Of a stretch of 64,000 nt of DNA, positions 52,499 through 61,911 are shown one piece after another. The stretch covers positions 77,650-141,649 of the forward strand of contig JBJOMN010000010.1 of the NCBI GenBank assembly GCA_046052345.1, in the 5' to 3' direction. Every line of letters starts with the position of its first letter. The stretch's first letter is position 1. The DNA comes from Pollutiaquabacter sp046052345. Lineage in GTDB: Bacteria; Bacteroidota; Bacteroidia; AKYH767-A; 2013-40CM-41-45. The position numbers and the translations under genes were made by a program. The notes beneath the pieces are model-generated. The model was not told the DNA's origin and ran no database searches. It saw nothing but the letters and a program-made list of their open reading frames with translations.

Positions 52499-54688
52499 TC
52501 AGAAAGCGAAGGAGACACCAAGTTGTATGCCCCGGCCTCTTGTTCTGAACCCGTAAATCTCCTGATAGTCAGCATTCAGCAGGTTTTCTGCCCGAAGGTT
52601 CACACTGAGGCCGGAAGAAGGCCGCCAGACTGCCGAAAAATCAGCCAGGGTGTAGGAGGCTACCGATTTCCTGTTCAAGGCTCCATAGGGCCCTAAAGCG
52701 CTGTCATAATAGATGTCGGGTCTCTTTCCGGTGTAACGGACCTGGAATGAAAAGGTGAAATCCCGAAATGGGCGGTAATCCAAGGCGGCGAGAAATGTGG
52801 AGGGCCTTCGAAGAAGTCCGTAATAACGGTCCTTGCCTTCCAAAAAGATACCGGTGGCATAGGACTGGTAGTGGAAGCTGCTGTCGCGCTCCGGGTCGGA
52901 CTGGTCAAGATATCCGTCAAGTACTGTTCCGTTCATCCGTAGTACGAATCGGTCGTTTAGTCTGGCCGACAAGCCCAACTCGAAACCGTAGACGGTCTGG
53001 TCACCGACATTCACATAGCGGTCGCCACGGTAGTCATCACGGTTGAAATCGGCACCCAGCTGTACAACCGGAATCGCTCCGTCCCAAAGATAAACGTAGT
53101 CGATCAGCCCCGCGGTGAAGGAACGGAAGACGGAGGCTTCCATCTGTATGTTGCCGTTGATTTGTGTTTTGTAACCCAGCTCAGCCGAAAGTGTTTTCTC
53201 CGGCGAAAGAGATTTGTTTCCGCGGGTCATTCCGGAAGCCGGCTGACCGTCCCAAGGCTGGTAGGTATCAGGAGCGAACAGCTGATACAGCGAGGGATTG
53301 GTGAAGCCGCTGGAAAAGGAAGCATATGCTGTGGACCTGTCGCTGATACGGAATGACGGTGAAAAATCGAACGATGATGCAATGCCGCAGATGTCATGGT
53401 AATTCAATCTTGCTCCGAAAAGGATATTCCATCTGTGCATATCCTGATGAAATAAGGTCCCGTTGATGTCGCCGTGTACGAAAGCAGCAGTATTCCGGGC
53501 AGTGGGAGACAAGGCGTCAAGATCGGTGGAATAGGAGAGGATGAAAGGATCGTATTGGGCTGAATAGAACTCGTTGCGCTGGTTCATGGCTTCGGATAGG
53601 AAGCTCAGGCCGCCCACGATGCTGGTGGCATGGTCGACGTAACGGAAAGTGAGATCGGAGGTGAGCTGGCTGCCGTTGTAGTCGTCACGGAACCAGGTCC
53701 GGTCGTTGAGGCCGGTCGACAAGGATATGGATGAATCGTTCAGTGCGTTCCTGGAGGTGACCGACCATCCGGCAGTGGCATTCACTGTCCAGCTTGGCGA
53801 CAACGTGAAAGTCATTTCGGCACCGGCCGATTTTCTGCGGAAGTCAAGCACGTAATTGTCATCGTCCCTATAGGCACCTGCATCAATGGAGGTGGTCGAG
53901 GAAAGGGTGCGGTAAAACATGTGAAGCGAAGTCTTCGCGGACAAGTAGCCGGTAGCCACCTCCAACGCTCCTTTTTCCCACGGATCGGCATCGGGTCGGA
54001 ATTCCGGCAGGATCAATCCGGTATCAAGCGTGGCATTGAAGCCGGTAGCGGTGAAATAATCACTGCCTGTCCTCAGATACCATCCACTCGGAGAAGAATA
54101 GGAGAGCGTACCGTAGCTTCCGGCATCCCGTCCGTTTTCGGCGAACAGCCCGGCACGTGCACCGAAACGCCCGTGATAGCCGCTCTTCAGGCTGTCGGGC
54201 CGAGTAGTGATTCTGACAACGCCGCCACAGGCGTTTGAACCGTACAACGTGCCCTGTGCCCCGCGCAGGATCTCGACCCGCTCTACGTCCGATAGCGGAA
54301 GTTCGGACATGTCTGCGATTCCGTTGATGGTGGAGACATCCTGGATCCTTATGCCGTCGATGAAGACGACCGTCTGGTTGCTGTTGGCGCCACGCAGGAA
54401 GATGGATTGGTTGCTGCCGGGAGCTTGGCCGCTTCCTACTACATACATTCCCGCCTGCTCCTGCAGTACATCACCCAGCGTGATATAAGCGGCCTTGTCA
54501 AGATCCTCCCGCGTAAGCACGGTGACGCTTCGCGGAGTCTCCAGCGTTATTTTGACGTTACGGGAAGCGACGATGTTCACCTCATCAAGCGTCTGTTGAA
54601 GCGAGTCAGGGGAGTTGGCCCGTAAACCGGAGGAGGCAAGAAGTACAAGAAGGAAGTGAAGTGACAGAGGTTTCCGGAGCATATTCAT
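52499..54688 (-). CDS. BtuB-like TonB-dependent vitamin B12 receptor
   Basis: Outer-membrane receptor of 729 residues with a signal peptide (cleavage near LRAN). A TonB-box-like LDEVNIVAS, a plug with RSVTVLTREDLDKAAYITLGDVL, GSNQSIFLRGANSNQTVVFIDGIRIQD and VEILRGAQGTLYGSNACGGVVRI, and a barrel ending GRGIQLGVSFAF follow. The cobalamin riboswitch directly upstream assigns it to B12 uptake more firmly than its own sequence does. The DUF6580 gene follows in the same transcript. Confidence 0.93.
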   Translation of the reverse strand: MNMLRKPLSLHFLLVLLASSGLRANSPDSLQQTLDEVNIVASRNVKITLETPRSVTVLTREDLDKAAYITLGDVLQEQAGMYVVGSGQAPGSNQSIFLRGANSNQTVVFIDGIRIQDVSTINGIADMSELPLSDVERVEILRGAQGTLYGSNACGGVVRITTRPDSLKSGYHGRFGARAGLFAENGRDAGSYGTLSYSSPSGWYLRTGSDYFTATGFNATLDTGLILPEFRPDADPWEKGALEVATGYLSAKTSLHMFYRTLSSTTSIDAGAYRDDDNYVLDFRRKSAGAEMTFTLSPSWTVNATAGWSVTSRNALNDSSISLSTGLNDRTWFRDDYNGSQLTSDLTFRYVDHATSIVGGLSFLSEAMNQRNEFYSAQYDPFILSYSTDLDALSPTARNTAAFVHGDINGTLFHQDMHRWNILFGARLNYHDICGIASSFDFSPSFRISDRSTAYASFSSGFTNPSLYQLFAPDTYQPWDGQPASGMTRGNKSLSPEKTLSAELGYKTQINGNIQMEASVFRSFTAGLIDYVYLWDGAIPVVQLGADFNRDDYRGDRYVNVGDQTVYGFELGLSARLNDRFVLRMNGTVLDGYLDQSDPERDSSFHYQSYATGIFLEGKDRYYGLLRRPSTFLAALDYRPFRDFTFSFQVRYTGKRPDIYYDSALGPYGALNRKSVASYTLADFSAVWRPSSGLSVNLRAENLLNADYQEIYGFRTRGRGIQLGVSFAF

Positions 54689-54708
54689 TCGTTAAGGACG
54701 TGCCCCGG

Positions 54709-54728
54709 AAAAACGGACGAAGTCGTCC
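54709..54728 (-). terminator. Terminator-like hairpin between riboswitch and btuB-like gene
   Basis: On the minus strand GGACG-ACTT-CGTCC (54728-54715) is followed by G and five U (54713-54709), about 20 bp before the start codon. It could be the expression platform that stops transcription when cobalamin is bound. The short stem leaves doubt. Confidence 0.5.
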
Positions 54729-54788
54729 CGGAAAAGGACCACTGTCGTCATACTCGCTTTTTACCCGAAAGCACGGATGACCGGAACT

Positions 54789-54956
54789 AAGGCAGGTCTT
54801 CTGACTTCGCTCTCTGTTCTCCGCCTTCCCGCCGTATCAGGGCAGTGGCATTCCGGAGAAAGGTCTATTAGAGCTTACAGCAGCGGGAACTGTCCACGAT
54901 TCTCACGTGATTCCCTTTTAATCCCGACAATGCGGGAACCCTGTTCCGCCGGCAAA
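54789..54956 (-). promoter_or_regulatory. Cobalamin riboswitch
   Basis: Read on the minus strand, the region has the ordered hallmarks of the cobalamin aptamer: GGGAATC..GTGAGAATC, GACAGTTCCCGCTGCTGTAA, the B12 box GCCACTGCCC, GGGAAGGCGG, and AAGTCAGAAGACCTGCC at the 3' end. It lies about 100 nt upstream of the BtuB-like receptor start and should repress it when B12 is abundant. Ends are approximate. Confidence 0.96.
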
Positions 54957-54983
54957 TGTAAGTAAAAACAGGGAACCGCCTGC

Positions 54984-57900
54984 TTATTGCGGTTTGAGAA
55001 CGGACCTGTTCGGGAAAACAACGTTCTCCAGATAGGAATAATCCGCCCCCTCGACCATATGGTCGCCGGAAAGATCCTCTCTTCGGTAGGAAGTGAAGAA
55101 GGATCCCGTGGCCGCTCCCATCGTGGTCAGGTCCGCGGCGTTAATGTTTCCGTCTTGGTTAACGTCACCTGCTGCAAGTCCGAAAACACCGGGTTTCAGT
55201 TGTACGAGATTGCTGCCGTAGGCGGAAGTCAAAGAGGAACTGAAATCGTAAGTGGTGTCCGGTGTGTCGAAATAGAACGGGACGCTGCTCCACGTCTCCA
55301 GATGATTACGGTGTTTCAGTACGATGTAATAAGTCTGCATCAGCGCGGGTTGCGGGAACTCTGCGTAGCCGGTTCCCGTGGTGTTCAGGAGACAGAATGT
55401 ACGGTATTCGAGTCCGTACGGAGCGACCGAATTGTGGAGCTCTACGAAGAGCGTATCCGCCACCGTGTCCGTAGTCAACGGATTGATGGTTGGGATCATC
55501 GAATCGCTGGAGGTCTTGTAATAACTCTGCAGGAAGGCACGAATGACCAAGTTGTAACCGGGGGGTTCGGTCGCGAAGAACACGGAACTGCAGGAGTTGT
55601 TGGGGCCGGCAATATTTCGCGGTGCCACCCGGTAGAAGTACGTTGCGTTCCGTTCAAGGTAACCGGCTGAGATGAATGTATCCGGCAGATTCGATCCGAT
55701 TTGTACCACCGGAGGGTTGATGGTGTCCAGATAGACATCGTAACCCGTCGCACCCGTAACACGTCCCCATGAAAGCGTCGTTCCGTAGGCCGGAATGTTG
55801 TAGCCCATGTTCGGCGGATTGAAATTCGTAGCGCAGGAAGGGGGTGGAGCGGTGACGCATACCGTGAAGGATCCGCGTCCTGCGCCTGACGAGAAATTGT
55901 AGATACGGACGAAATAAGTCGATCCGACGACCAGGTTATTGAAAGTGACCGACTCCGACTGTGCGTTCTTGGTGGCATCCGTGCAGGAGAGGGAAGTGAG
56001 ACTGCCGCAGGTTCCGGAGAACACCTGCAGGACGGCGTTGAACTTGTGACCGGATTGAACGGTGACGGTAGTGGTGGTGGTCACCGCCTGGAAGGAATAC
56101 CAGACATCGTCATCGGAATTAGGTGCAGGAGTACCTGTACAGGATGTCATGCCGGTGGAACCGGTAGCCGCAAGCGTTTTTCCGGTTATACCGTTGCAGA
56201 GCGTACCGATGGTAAGCCCGATCGCCCCGGCACAGTTGTCATTCGCCGGCGCCGGCGGAGTGGCATACACACACACAGCGAAATCACCGCCTAATGTTCC
56301 CGAGCTTACGTAGCCTACGCCGTAATGGAATACCCTGAAGTAATAGGTGTTTCCGGGTACGAGCGTGGTCAGATTCACGGTCTCCGAAAAACCAGTCCCC
56401 ACCGTGCCGCTGTACCCGATCCGCGTGGTCGCATTAGTAGGTAAAGTGGAGAATACTTCCACCGAGGGATCGAAATTGGTTCCTCCATAAACACGGATAC
56501 TTGTCTGCGCCTGCGTGGCCACGAACTTGAACCAGACGTCATCATCGGCGACTCCAAGACCCGTCTGGACGGTGATACCGCTCGAAGTCGCTCCGGCTGT
56601 GGAGTAGACTCCACCGCAAAGATTGGTGCACGGCTCCGTATTGACGTTCACTGCGACGGCATTGGCCGGAGCGTCATTGGCAGGGACTGCACTCGCCGGA
56701 GGCACATAAGCCGTATACGTTCCGGGAGTGAAACGGACGAGCGAATTGCAGGCGGGAACCGTCAGCAGGTTATTCACGGCCTTGGCCGTGGAATCCTTGA
56801 AGAACCGCGTGTTATGCACCTGCTGCGTGATCACTTCTCCGACGGAAGTGCCGGAGGTGACATTCCACGCATTGATACCGGTCGTGTAATTATAAAGAGG
56901 TGCAGTCGAAGGATTGATGTTGCCGAAGAAGCCGGTCATCGTTCCGTATACGAACTCGATGACGTTCGTGGATTCGAACAACTTCACCTGGAAATTCAGA
57001 TCGGCACCGGTGATGGTCGCAGCCTCCATGGCTATCCATTCTACGGTGAATACGCGGTTCGGCGAAGTGCCTGTGGTGAGATAGCGGATGGAAGCATCAA
57101 GTCCCGACTGGAAACTGCTGTTACCCTGACAGCTGATGTCATCCCAGAAAGGGGCCAAGGTAGCGATGGATTTGGTGGCATCCGAAGCTGAAAAAGCAGT
57201 ATTCTGATAGGCATAATTGGCAGAACTGGCGCCGTTGGCCGTGGCAGACGTATTGAAGGTGATGAACCCGTTGGTGGAGACCAGCACGTTAGAACAGGCG
57301 ACACCCTGATAGTTGAAATTGAATCCGATGGGAACGCTGTTGCTGAGATTGTCGTCCGTGCCAGTACCGTTCCTCCAAGAGGCCACTATGTTTCCGGAGG
57401 AAGCGATAGAGGAATAGGAAATGCCGGTCAGACGGGCGACATCGAAAGCAAGAAGAGGAGCAGTGGTAAAGGCAGTCACAGCACATCCTGTGGCAGCACC
57501 GGTGGCCGTCCTGGGGACGACCTGCCAGTAATAAACGGTATTCCAACTGAGCGGCGCCGCAGGTGTGTACGTGGTGCCGGCCTGGGCGCTGCTGACCAGC
57601 GGCGGAGTCGCACTGGTTCCGAAATAGACATCGTACGTGGAAGGATATCCTCCGGATGTCCCCGGCGCCCAGGATAAAGTGGCGGTAGGGACGACGCCTG
57701 TTGCACCGGCAGACGGCGACAACGATGAAGCGCAGACGGGTAGACCTGGTGTGAACTTGTAGGTCCTGCCGGAAGTGATCGCAGAGGTATTCGCATTATT
57801 TGCGGTGGAAGTGCTGGCTGTATTGCTTGATACCGTGACACTGTAGTATTCCGAACCCGTGGACGTCACACCGATCGTATACGCGCCGGTGTTTGTGGCA

Positions 57901-58463
57901 GCGGCTCCGTAAACGAAGGTGATGGCGTTAGTGGTTTCTTCCAGCCAGCACTGGAAATGGGTGTTTGCCGCCTGTGCATTGTTCTTGGGGACCCTGACGA
58001 ACCAGTCGACCACCAATTTCCTGTTGGGTGCGGTGCCGGTAAGTTTGTATACCACGCTGCCGGTAGTACTGGTGGAAAGATCATCCCAGTAAGGCATGAT
58101 CTTCACATTGGCTCCGGTGGCAAGCGCATTGGTGGCCGTCGTCGCGACCGGTGTGCTTCCAAGCGCCATCAAGCCGTTACTGCTTACAGAAAACTGAGTG
58201 TAGTTTACGCCGGCATAATTGAAGCTGAAGCCGATATTGGTGACCGAAGAGGCCGCATCGTCGGAAGCTGACCCGATGAGACTTCCTGTCGGCGTAGTGA
58301 CATCCTCCAGTAATCCTGTGGAGGTCGTACTGAAAACATAACTGTTTACAGGGTATTGAGCGAAGGACGGCGTAATGTAAGCCGACAAGGAAAGTATGGT
58401 AGAAAGAGCTACCCTGTACAGGAGACGCAATCGCGACGCCGGCAATAAAGTGGCTGCATCCAT
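54984..58463 (-). CDS. Large multidomain secreted protein with C-terminal dockerin-like module
   Basis: Surface or extracellular protein of 1159 residues. The signal peptide ends at SFAQ. Two copies of a beta domain follow (IGFSFNYAGVNY..SSNGLMALG near 75-230, IGFNFNYQGVAC..STNGFITF near 370-580). There is a fibronectin III-like domain after the first copy, two PPC-like domains (about 600-870; DDDVWFKFVA and DDDVWYSFQA) and a second FN3-like domain (about 875-970). The C-terminal module resembles one recurrent in Bacteroidota surface proteins (YIVLKHRNHLETWSSVP). It ends with two EF-hand-like calcium loops, DVNQDGNINAADL and DLSGDHMVEGADY, as in dockerin I. No T9SS domain is recognised and no cohesin gene is near. 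Confidence 0.8.
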   Translation of the reverse strand: MDAATLLPASRLRLLYRVALSTILSLSAYITPSFAQYPVNSYVFSTTSTGLLEDVTTPTGSLIGSASDDAASSVTNIGFSFNYAGVNYTQFSVSSNGLMALGSTPVATTATNALATGANVKIMPYWDDLSTSTTGSVVYKLTGTAPNRKLVVDWFVRVPKNNAQAANTHFQCWLEETTNAITFVYGAAATNTGAYTIGVTSTGSEYYSVTVSSNTASTSTANNANTSAITSGRTYKFTPGLPVCASSLSPSAGATGVVPTATLSWAPGTSGGYPSTYDVYFGTSATPPLVSSAQAGTTYTPAAPLSWNTVYYWQVVPRTATGAATGCAVTAFTTAPLLAFDVARLTGISYSSIASSGNIVASWRNGTGTDDNLSNSVPIGFNFNYQGVACSNVLVSTNGFITFNTSATANGASSANYAYQNTAFSASDATKSIATLAPFWDDISCQGNSSFQSGLDASIRYLTTGTSPNRVFTVEWIAMEAATITGADLNFQVKLFESTNVIEFVYGTMTGFFGNINPSTAPLYNYTTGINAWNVTSGTSVGEVITQQVHNTRFFKDSTAKAVNNLLTVPACNSLVRFTPGTYTAYVPPASAVPANDAPANAVAVNVNTEPCTNLCGGVYSTAGATSSGITVQTGLGVADDDVWFKFVATQAQTSIRVYGGTNFDPSVEVFSTLPTNATTRIGYSGTVGTGFSETVNLTTLVPGNTYYFRVFHYGVGYVSSGTLGGDFAVCVYATPPAPANDNCAGAIGLTIGTLCNGITGKTLAATGSTGMTSCTGTPAPNSDDDVWYSFQAVTTTTTVTVQSGHKFNAVLQVFSGTCGSLTSLSCTDATKNAQSESVTFNNLVVGSTYFVRIYNFSSGAGRGSFTVCVTAPPPSCATNFNPPNMGYNIPAYGTTLSWGRVTGATGYDVYLDTINPPVVQIGSNLPDTFISAGYLERNATYFYRVAPRNIAGPNNSCSSVFFATEPPGYNLVIRAFLQSYYKTSSDSMIPTINPLTTDTVADTLFVELHNSVAPYGLEYRTFCLLNTTGTGYAEFPQPALMQTYYIVLKHRNHLETWSSVPFYFDTPDTTYDFSSSLTSAYGSNLVQLKPGVFGLAAGDVNQDGNINAADLTTMGAATGSFFTSYRREDLSGDHMVEGADYSYLENVVFPNRSVLKPQ

Positions 58464-58585
58464 GTGTGGCTGGTTGCGTAGTTTCGGTTATGGTATTTCG
58501 GCTTTGGAATATCCCTGGAAAGAAATCCTCCAAAAACCGGTCACTGGTTCCTCCTAAATATAAGCATTTAATCACGTTTTTTAGC

Positions 58586-58593
58586 TAATTTTG
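58586..58593 (+). promoter_or_regulatory. -7 box (TAATTTTG) upstream of bshC
   Basis: TAATTTTG fits TAnnTTTG, about 110 bp before the bshC ATG. It lies in the 239-bp divergent region between the dockerin-like protein and bshC. No clear -33 partner was found. Confidence 0.3.
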
Positions 58594-58702
58594 AACTTTC
58601 AGCGTGCGGATTTTTGTGAATCGACGGAAATCTTCCGCCAACGGTGCTGTTGAATTGTTCAAATTGACCGTTCCGGTGGCCTGACCAACTTATAATGACG
58701 CA

Positions 58703-60328
58703 ATGACTTTGTTCCGCCCATCAAGAATCCCGATCATAGACGCCGGTCTAACAGGATCATTGGTGTCCGATTATCTTAGGGGCAGGGACGACATACGGCC
58801 GTGGTACTCGGTAGGTCCCGATATGGACTCCTTGCGGGCATTCAGAAAGATCCGCCAGAGTTCACCTGCAGACAGGCAGACGCTGCTGAAGGTCCTGAAA
58901 CTCCAATACGAAGCGTTGAAGGAGTCCGGAGAACCTATTTCTCCGAAAGTCCTTCAGAACCTTGAGAAGCTTGGCGATCCGAAGACCTTCACCGTCACGA
59001 CCGGACATCAGCTGCAGGTGGCCGGAGGGCCGTTGTTCTTCACCTACAAGATTCTCTCTGCCATCCGTCTGGCGATGGAACTGGACAAGTCGGAGGAGGG
59101 CTATACACATGTTCCTGTATTGTGGTTGGCCTCTGAAGACCACGACATGCAGGAAATAAGCACATTCAGAGTCAAAGGACGTGACTTCACGTGGGACTCC
59201 GGGTGGAAAGGCGCCTCCGGAAGGGCCCCGGTGAAAGGCCTTCCCGAATTGATGCAAGAGGTGGAAGAACTGGTATCCGCCGATGCGTACGGTTCAGAGA
59301 TATCCTCAATACTCAGGGACAGTTACAAGGCCGACAGGGACCTTTCACTTTCAACACGGATATTCGTAAACAGACTGTTCGGCCGGTTCGGACTGATAGT
59401 CCTGGATGCTGATCATAGGGAACTAAAGAAGTCGGCAGTATCTGTTTTCTCGGACGAGCTGCTACGGCAGTCGGGCTTCCGTGAAGTCGCGCAAACAGTT
59501 ATACAACAATCCGCCTACGGATCTCCGCAAGTTGAACCGCGCCCTGTGAACCTCTTCCTTTTGAGTGAAGACGACCGGAAGCGCATCGATCCGGAGGGCG
59601 ACCACTTCGTGGCAGCAGGGACGGACCTTCGTTTCAGCCGGGAGGAAATCATCCGTAAACTGCAAGACCATCCCGAACAGTTCAGCCCGAACGTAGTGCT
59701 GCGGCCTTTGTATCAGGAGTCGGTTTTACCTAACCTGGCCTACATAGGAGGTCCTTCCGAAGTGGCTTACTGGCTTGAATTGAAAAGCCTTTTCGAGTAC
59801 CACAGGATTCCTTTTCCTGCCGTACTGATCAGGAATTCATTCCTGGTCCTCAATCGAAATGCATCCTCGAAAGCGGATGGCTTCGGTTGGCAGGATCTTC
59901 AGTTGCTGGAGGATTTGAATGCCTGGATACGTCGTGAGGTTCTGGATCCGGCTTCAGCGCAGGACCCGCTTCCTGCCGCACTCCAAAAACTGGATAAAAT
60001 CTATGACGCGCTTGCCGCGGATCTGCGCACTGTCGATCCCACGCTGGAAGCATCCGTCAATTCTGAAGCACAGAAATCCCGCAAAGGGTTACACCAATTG
60101 CAGGAAAAACGGTCCCGTGCCCTGAAGCGCCGCGAAGAAACGGTGGTATCGCGTCTCAGGCAATTGGACGACACCGTTCGACCGGGGGGAGTGTTCCAGG
60201 AGCGTTCGGAGAGCCTCATAACATTCTATGCTTCTTTCGGCCCTTCCTTTATCGATGAATTACTGAGGCACTGTCTGCCGGTGAATGACTCCCTGACCGT
60301 TCTCAGGGAATTGCAGGCCACCGGCTGA
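58703..60328 (+). CDS. bshC: Bacillithiol biosynthesis cysteine-adding enzyme BshC
   Basis: Enzyme proposed to add cysteine to GlcN-malate in the last step of bacillithiol synthesis, 541 residues. The N-terminal Rossmann-like core carries TVTTGHQLQVAGGPLFFTYKILSAIRLA and PVLWLASEDHDMQEIS. The middle has VEPRPVNLFLL, PNVVLRPLYQESVLPNLAYIGGPSEVAYW and FPAVLIRNSFLVL. A long helical, probably coiled-coil, C-terminal part follows (about 390-500). The length is standard. It suggests the organism uses bacillithiol as its low-molecular-weight thiol. guaA follows after 53 bp. Confidence 0.95.
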   Translation: MTLFRPSRIPIIDAGLTGSLVSDYLRGRDDIRPWYSVGPDMDSLRAFRKIRQSSPADRQTLLKVLKLQYEALKESGEPISPKVLQNLEKLGDPKTFTVTTGHQLQVAGGPLFFTYKILSAIRLAMELDKSEEGYTHVPVLWLASEDHDMQEISTFRVKGRDFTWDSGWKGASGRAPVKGLPELMQEVEELVSADAYGSEISSILRDSYKADRDLSLSTRIFVNRLFGRFGLIVLDADHRELKKSAVSVFSDELLRQSGFREVAQTVIQQSAYGSPQVEPRPVNLFLLSEDDRKRIDPEGDHFVAAGTDLRFSREEIIRKLQDHPEQFSPNVVLRPLYQESVLPNLAYIGGPSEVAYWLELKSLFEYHRIPFPAVLIRNSFLVLNRNASSKADGFGWQDLQLLEDLNAWIRREVLDPASAQDPLPAALQKLDKIYDALAADLRTVDPTLEASVNSEAQKSRKGLHQLQEKRSRALKRREETVVSRLRQLDDTVRPGGVFQERSESLITFYASFGPSFIDELLRHCLPVNDSLTVLRELQATG

Positions 60329-60370
60329 AAAAGAGAGGGTTTGGCACTCCGTTTGATAGCACTGAAATCG

Positions 60371-60378
60371 TACTTTTG
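60371..60378 (+). promoter_or_regulatory. -7 box (TACTTTTG) just before guaA
   Basis: A TAnnTTTG match ending 3 bp before the ATG at 60382. TTTG sequences upstream (60340, 60352) are not at ideal spacing. If used, the transcript would be nearly leaderless. Confidence 0.3.
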
Positions 60379-60381
60379 TCC

Positions 60382-61911
60382 ATGCACCAGAAGATCCTGA
60401 TCATCGATTTCGGATCGCAATACACCCAGCTGATAGCCAGAAGGGTACGTGAGCTGAACGTCTACTGCGAAATCCATCCGTTTCACCATTTCCCGGCACT
60501 GACCCCCGATACCAAAGGAGTGATTCTCTCCGGGAGTCCGTCCTCGGTTCGTGATACCGGTTCTCCGCGAATCGATCTTTCTTCCATTCGCTCCAAAGTG
60601 CCGGTTCTCGGTGTCTGTTACGGCGCCCAGTTGTTGGCATTGGAAGGCGGGGGAGAGGTGCTCCCTTCCAAAATCCGTGAATACGGACGAGCTACTTTGA
60701 AGTCAATTGATGCTTCCTGTGAGCTTTTCAGGGATATCAACGTGGATTCTACCGTGTGGATGTCCCACGGCGATACCATCTCGTCCGTTCCATCCGGTTT
60801 TGATGTGGTCGCCAGCACCGGCGATGTAAAGGTAGCCGCCTACCGGGTGAAGGACGAAGCTACCTTCGGCATCCAGTTTCATCCGGAAGTGACTCATTCG
60901 GTCGACGGAAAGAGACTGCTCGAGAATTTCGTCGTCGGCATCTGCGGATGCAGCCGTGACTGGACGCCGGCATCCTTCATCGATGAGACCATTGCATCAC
61001 TCCGTAAGGAACTCGGCAACGACCAGGTAGTGTTGGGCCTTTCCGGTGGCGTTGACAGTTCGGTCGCAGCGATACTGCTTCACAAGGCGGTCGGAAAGAA
61101 CCTCCACTGCATCTTCGTCGATAACGGGCTTCTTCGCCTCAACGAGTTCGACCAGGTCTTGGATTCCTACAGGCACATGGGTCTTAACATCACCGGCGTC
61201 GATGCGCGAGAACGGTTCTATAAGGCTCTTGAAGGATTGACCGATCCCGAAGCCAAGCGTAAAGCGATTGGACGGGTCTTCATCGAAGTGTTCGATGAGG
61301 AAGCCCACCGCATCAGCGACGTGAAGTGGCTCGGTCAGGGAACGATCTACCCGGATGTCATCGAATCCGTAAGCGTCAAAGGTCCTTCCGCGACCATCAA
61401 ATCCCACCACAACGTCGGAGGCCTTCCGGAACGCATGCGTCTCAAGGTCGTCGAACCGCTCAAGACGCTTTTCAAGGACGAGGTCCGCAAGGTCGGTCTG
61501 GAACTCGGCATCGATCCGAACATCCTTAACCGTCACCCGTTTCCGGGCCCGGGTCTTGCCATTCGTATCCTCGGCGACATCACACCCGAGAAGGTGGCGA
61601 AACTTCAGCTGGCGGATGCCATCTTCGTTGATCGACTCCGAAGCGACGGACTCTACGGCGAGGTGTGGCAGGCAGGAGCAATCCTGCTGCCCGTCCACTC
61701 GGTCGGTGTCATGGGGGACGAGCGCACCTACGAGAATGTCATTTGTCTGCGCGCCGTGACCAGCGTGGACGGCATGACCGCCGACTGGTGCCATCTGCCG
61801 TATTCGTTCCTGGCTTCGGTCTCCAACGAGATCATCAACAAAGTGAAAGGTGTCAACCGGGTGGTTTACGACATCAGTTCCAAACCTCCCGCTACCATCG
61901 AATGGGAATGA
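60382..61911 (+). CDS. guaA: GMP synthase (glutamine-hydrolysing)
   Basis: Bifunctional enzyme converting XMP to GMP, 509 residues. The class I glutamine amidotransferase half has ILIIDFGSQYTQLIARR, the nucleophile in GVCYGAQLLA, and the His/Glu pair in FHPEVTH. The synthetase half has the PP-loop GLSGGVDSSVAA, FVDNGLLRLNE, GTIYPDVIES, KSHHNVGGLP and the dimerisation motif RHPFPGPGLAIRILG, and ends in the family-typical KPPATIEWE. The ATG at 60382 is preferred; a TTG two codons earlier overlaps the -7 box. The next gene overlaps its stop. Confidence 0.97.
   Translation: MHQKILIIDFGSQYTQLIARRVRELNVYCEIHPFHHFPALTPDTKGVILSGSPSSVRDTGSPRIDLSSIRSKVPVLGVCYGAQLLALEGGGEVLPSKIREYGRATLKSIDASCELFRDINVDSTVWMSHGDTISSVPSGFDVVASTGDVKVAAYRVKDEATFGIQFHPEVTHSVDGKRLLENFVVGICGCSRDWTPASFIDETIASLRKELGNDQVVLGLSGGVDSSVAAILLHKAVGKNLHCIFVDNGLLRLNEFDQVLDSYRHMGLNITGVDARERFYKALEGLTDPEAKRKAIGRVFIEVFDEEAHRISDVKWLGQGTIYPDVIESVSVKGPSATIKSHHNVGGLPERMRLKVVEPLKTLFKDEVRKVGLELGIDPNILNRHPFPGPGLAIRILGDITPEKVAKLQLADAIFVDRLRSDGLYGEVWQAGAILLPVHSVGVMGDERTYENVICLRAVTSVDGMTADWCHLPYSFLASVSNEIINKVKGVNRVVYDISSKPPATIEWE

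Noticed and set aside
61665..61907. N-terminal extension of the LysM protein into guaA
   Set aside because: The extension is an out-of-frame shadow of guaA and hides the signal peptide that begins at 61908.
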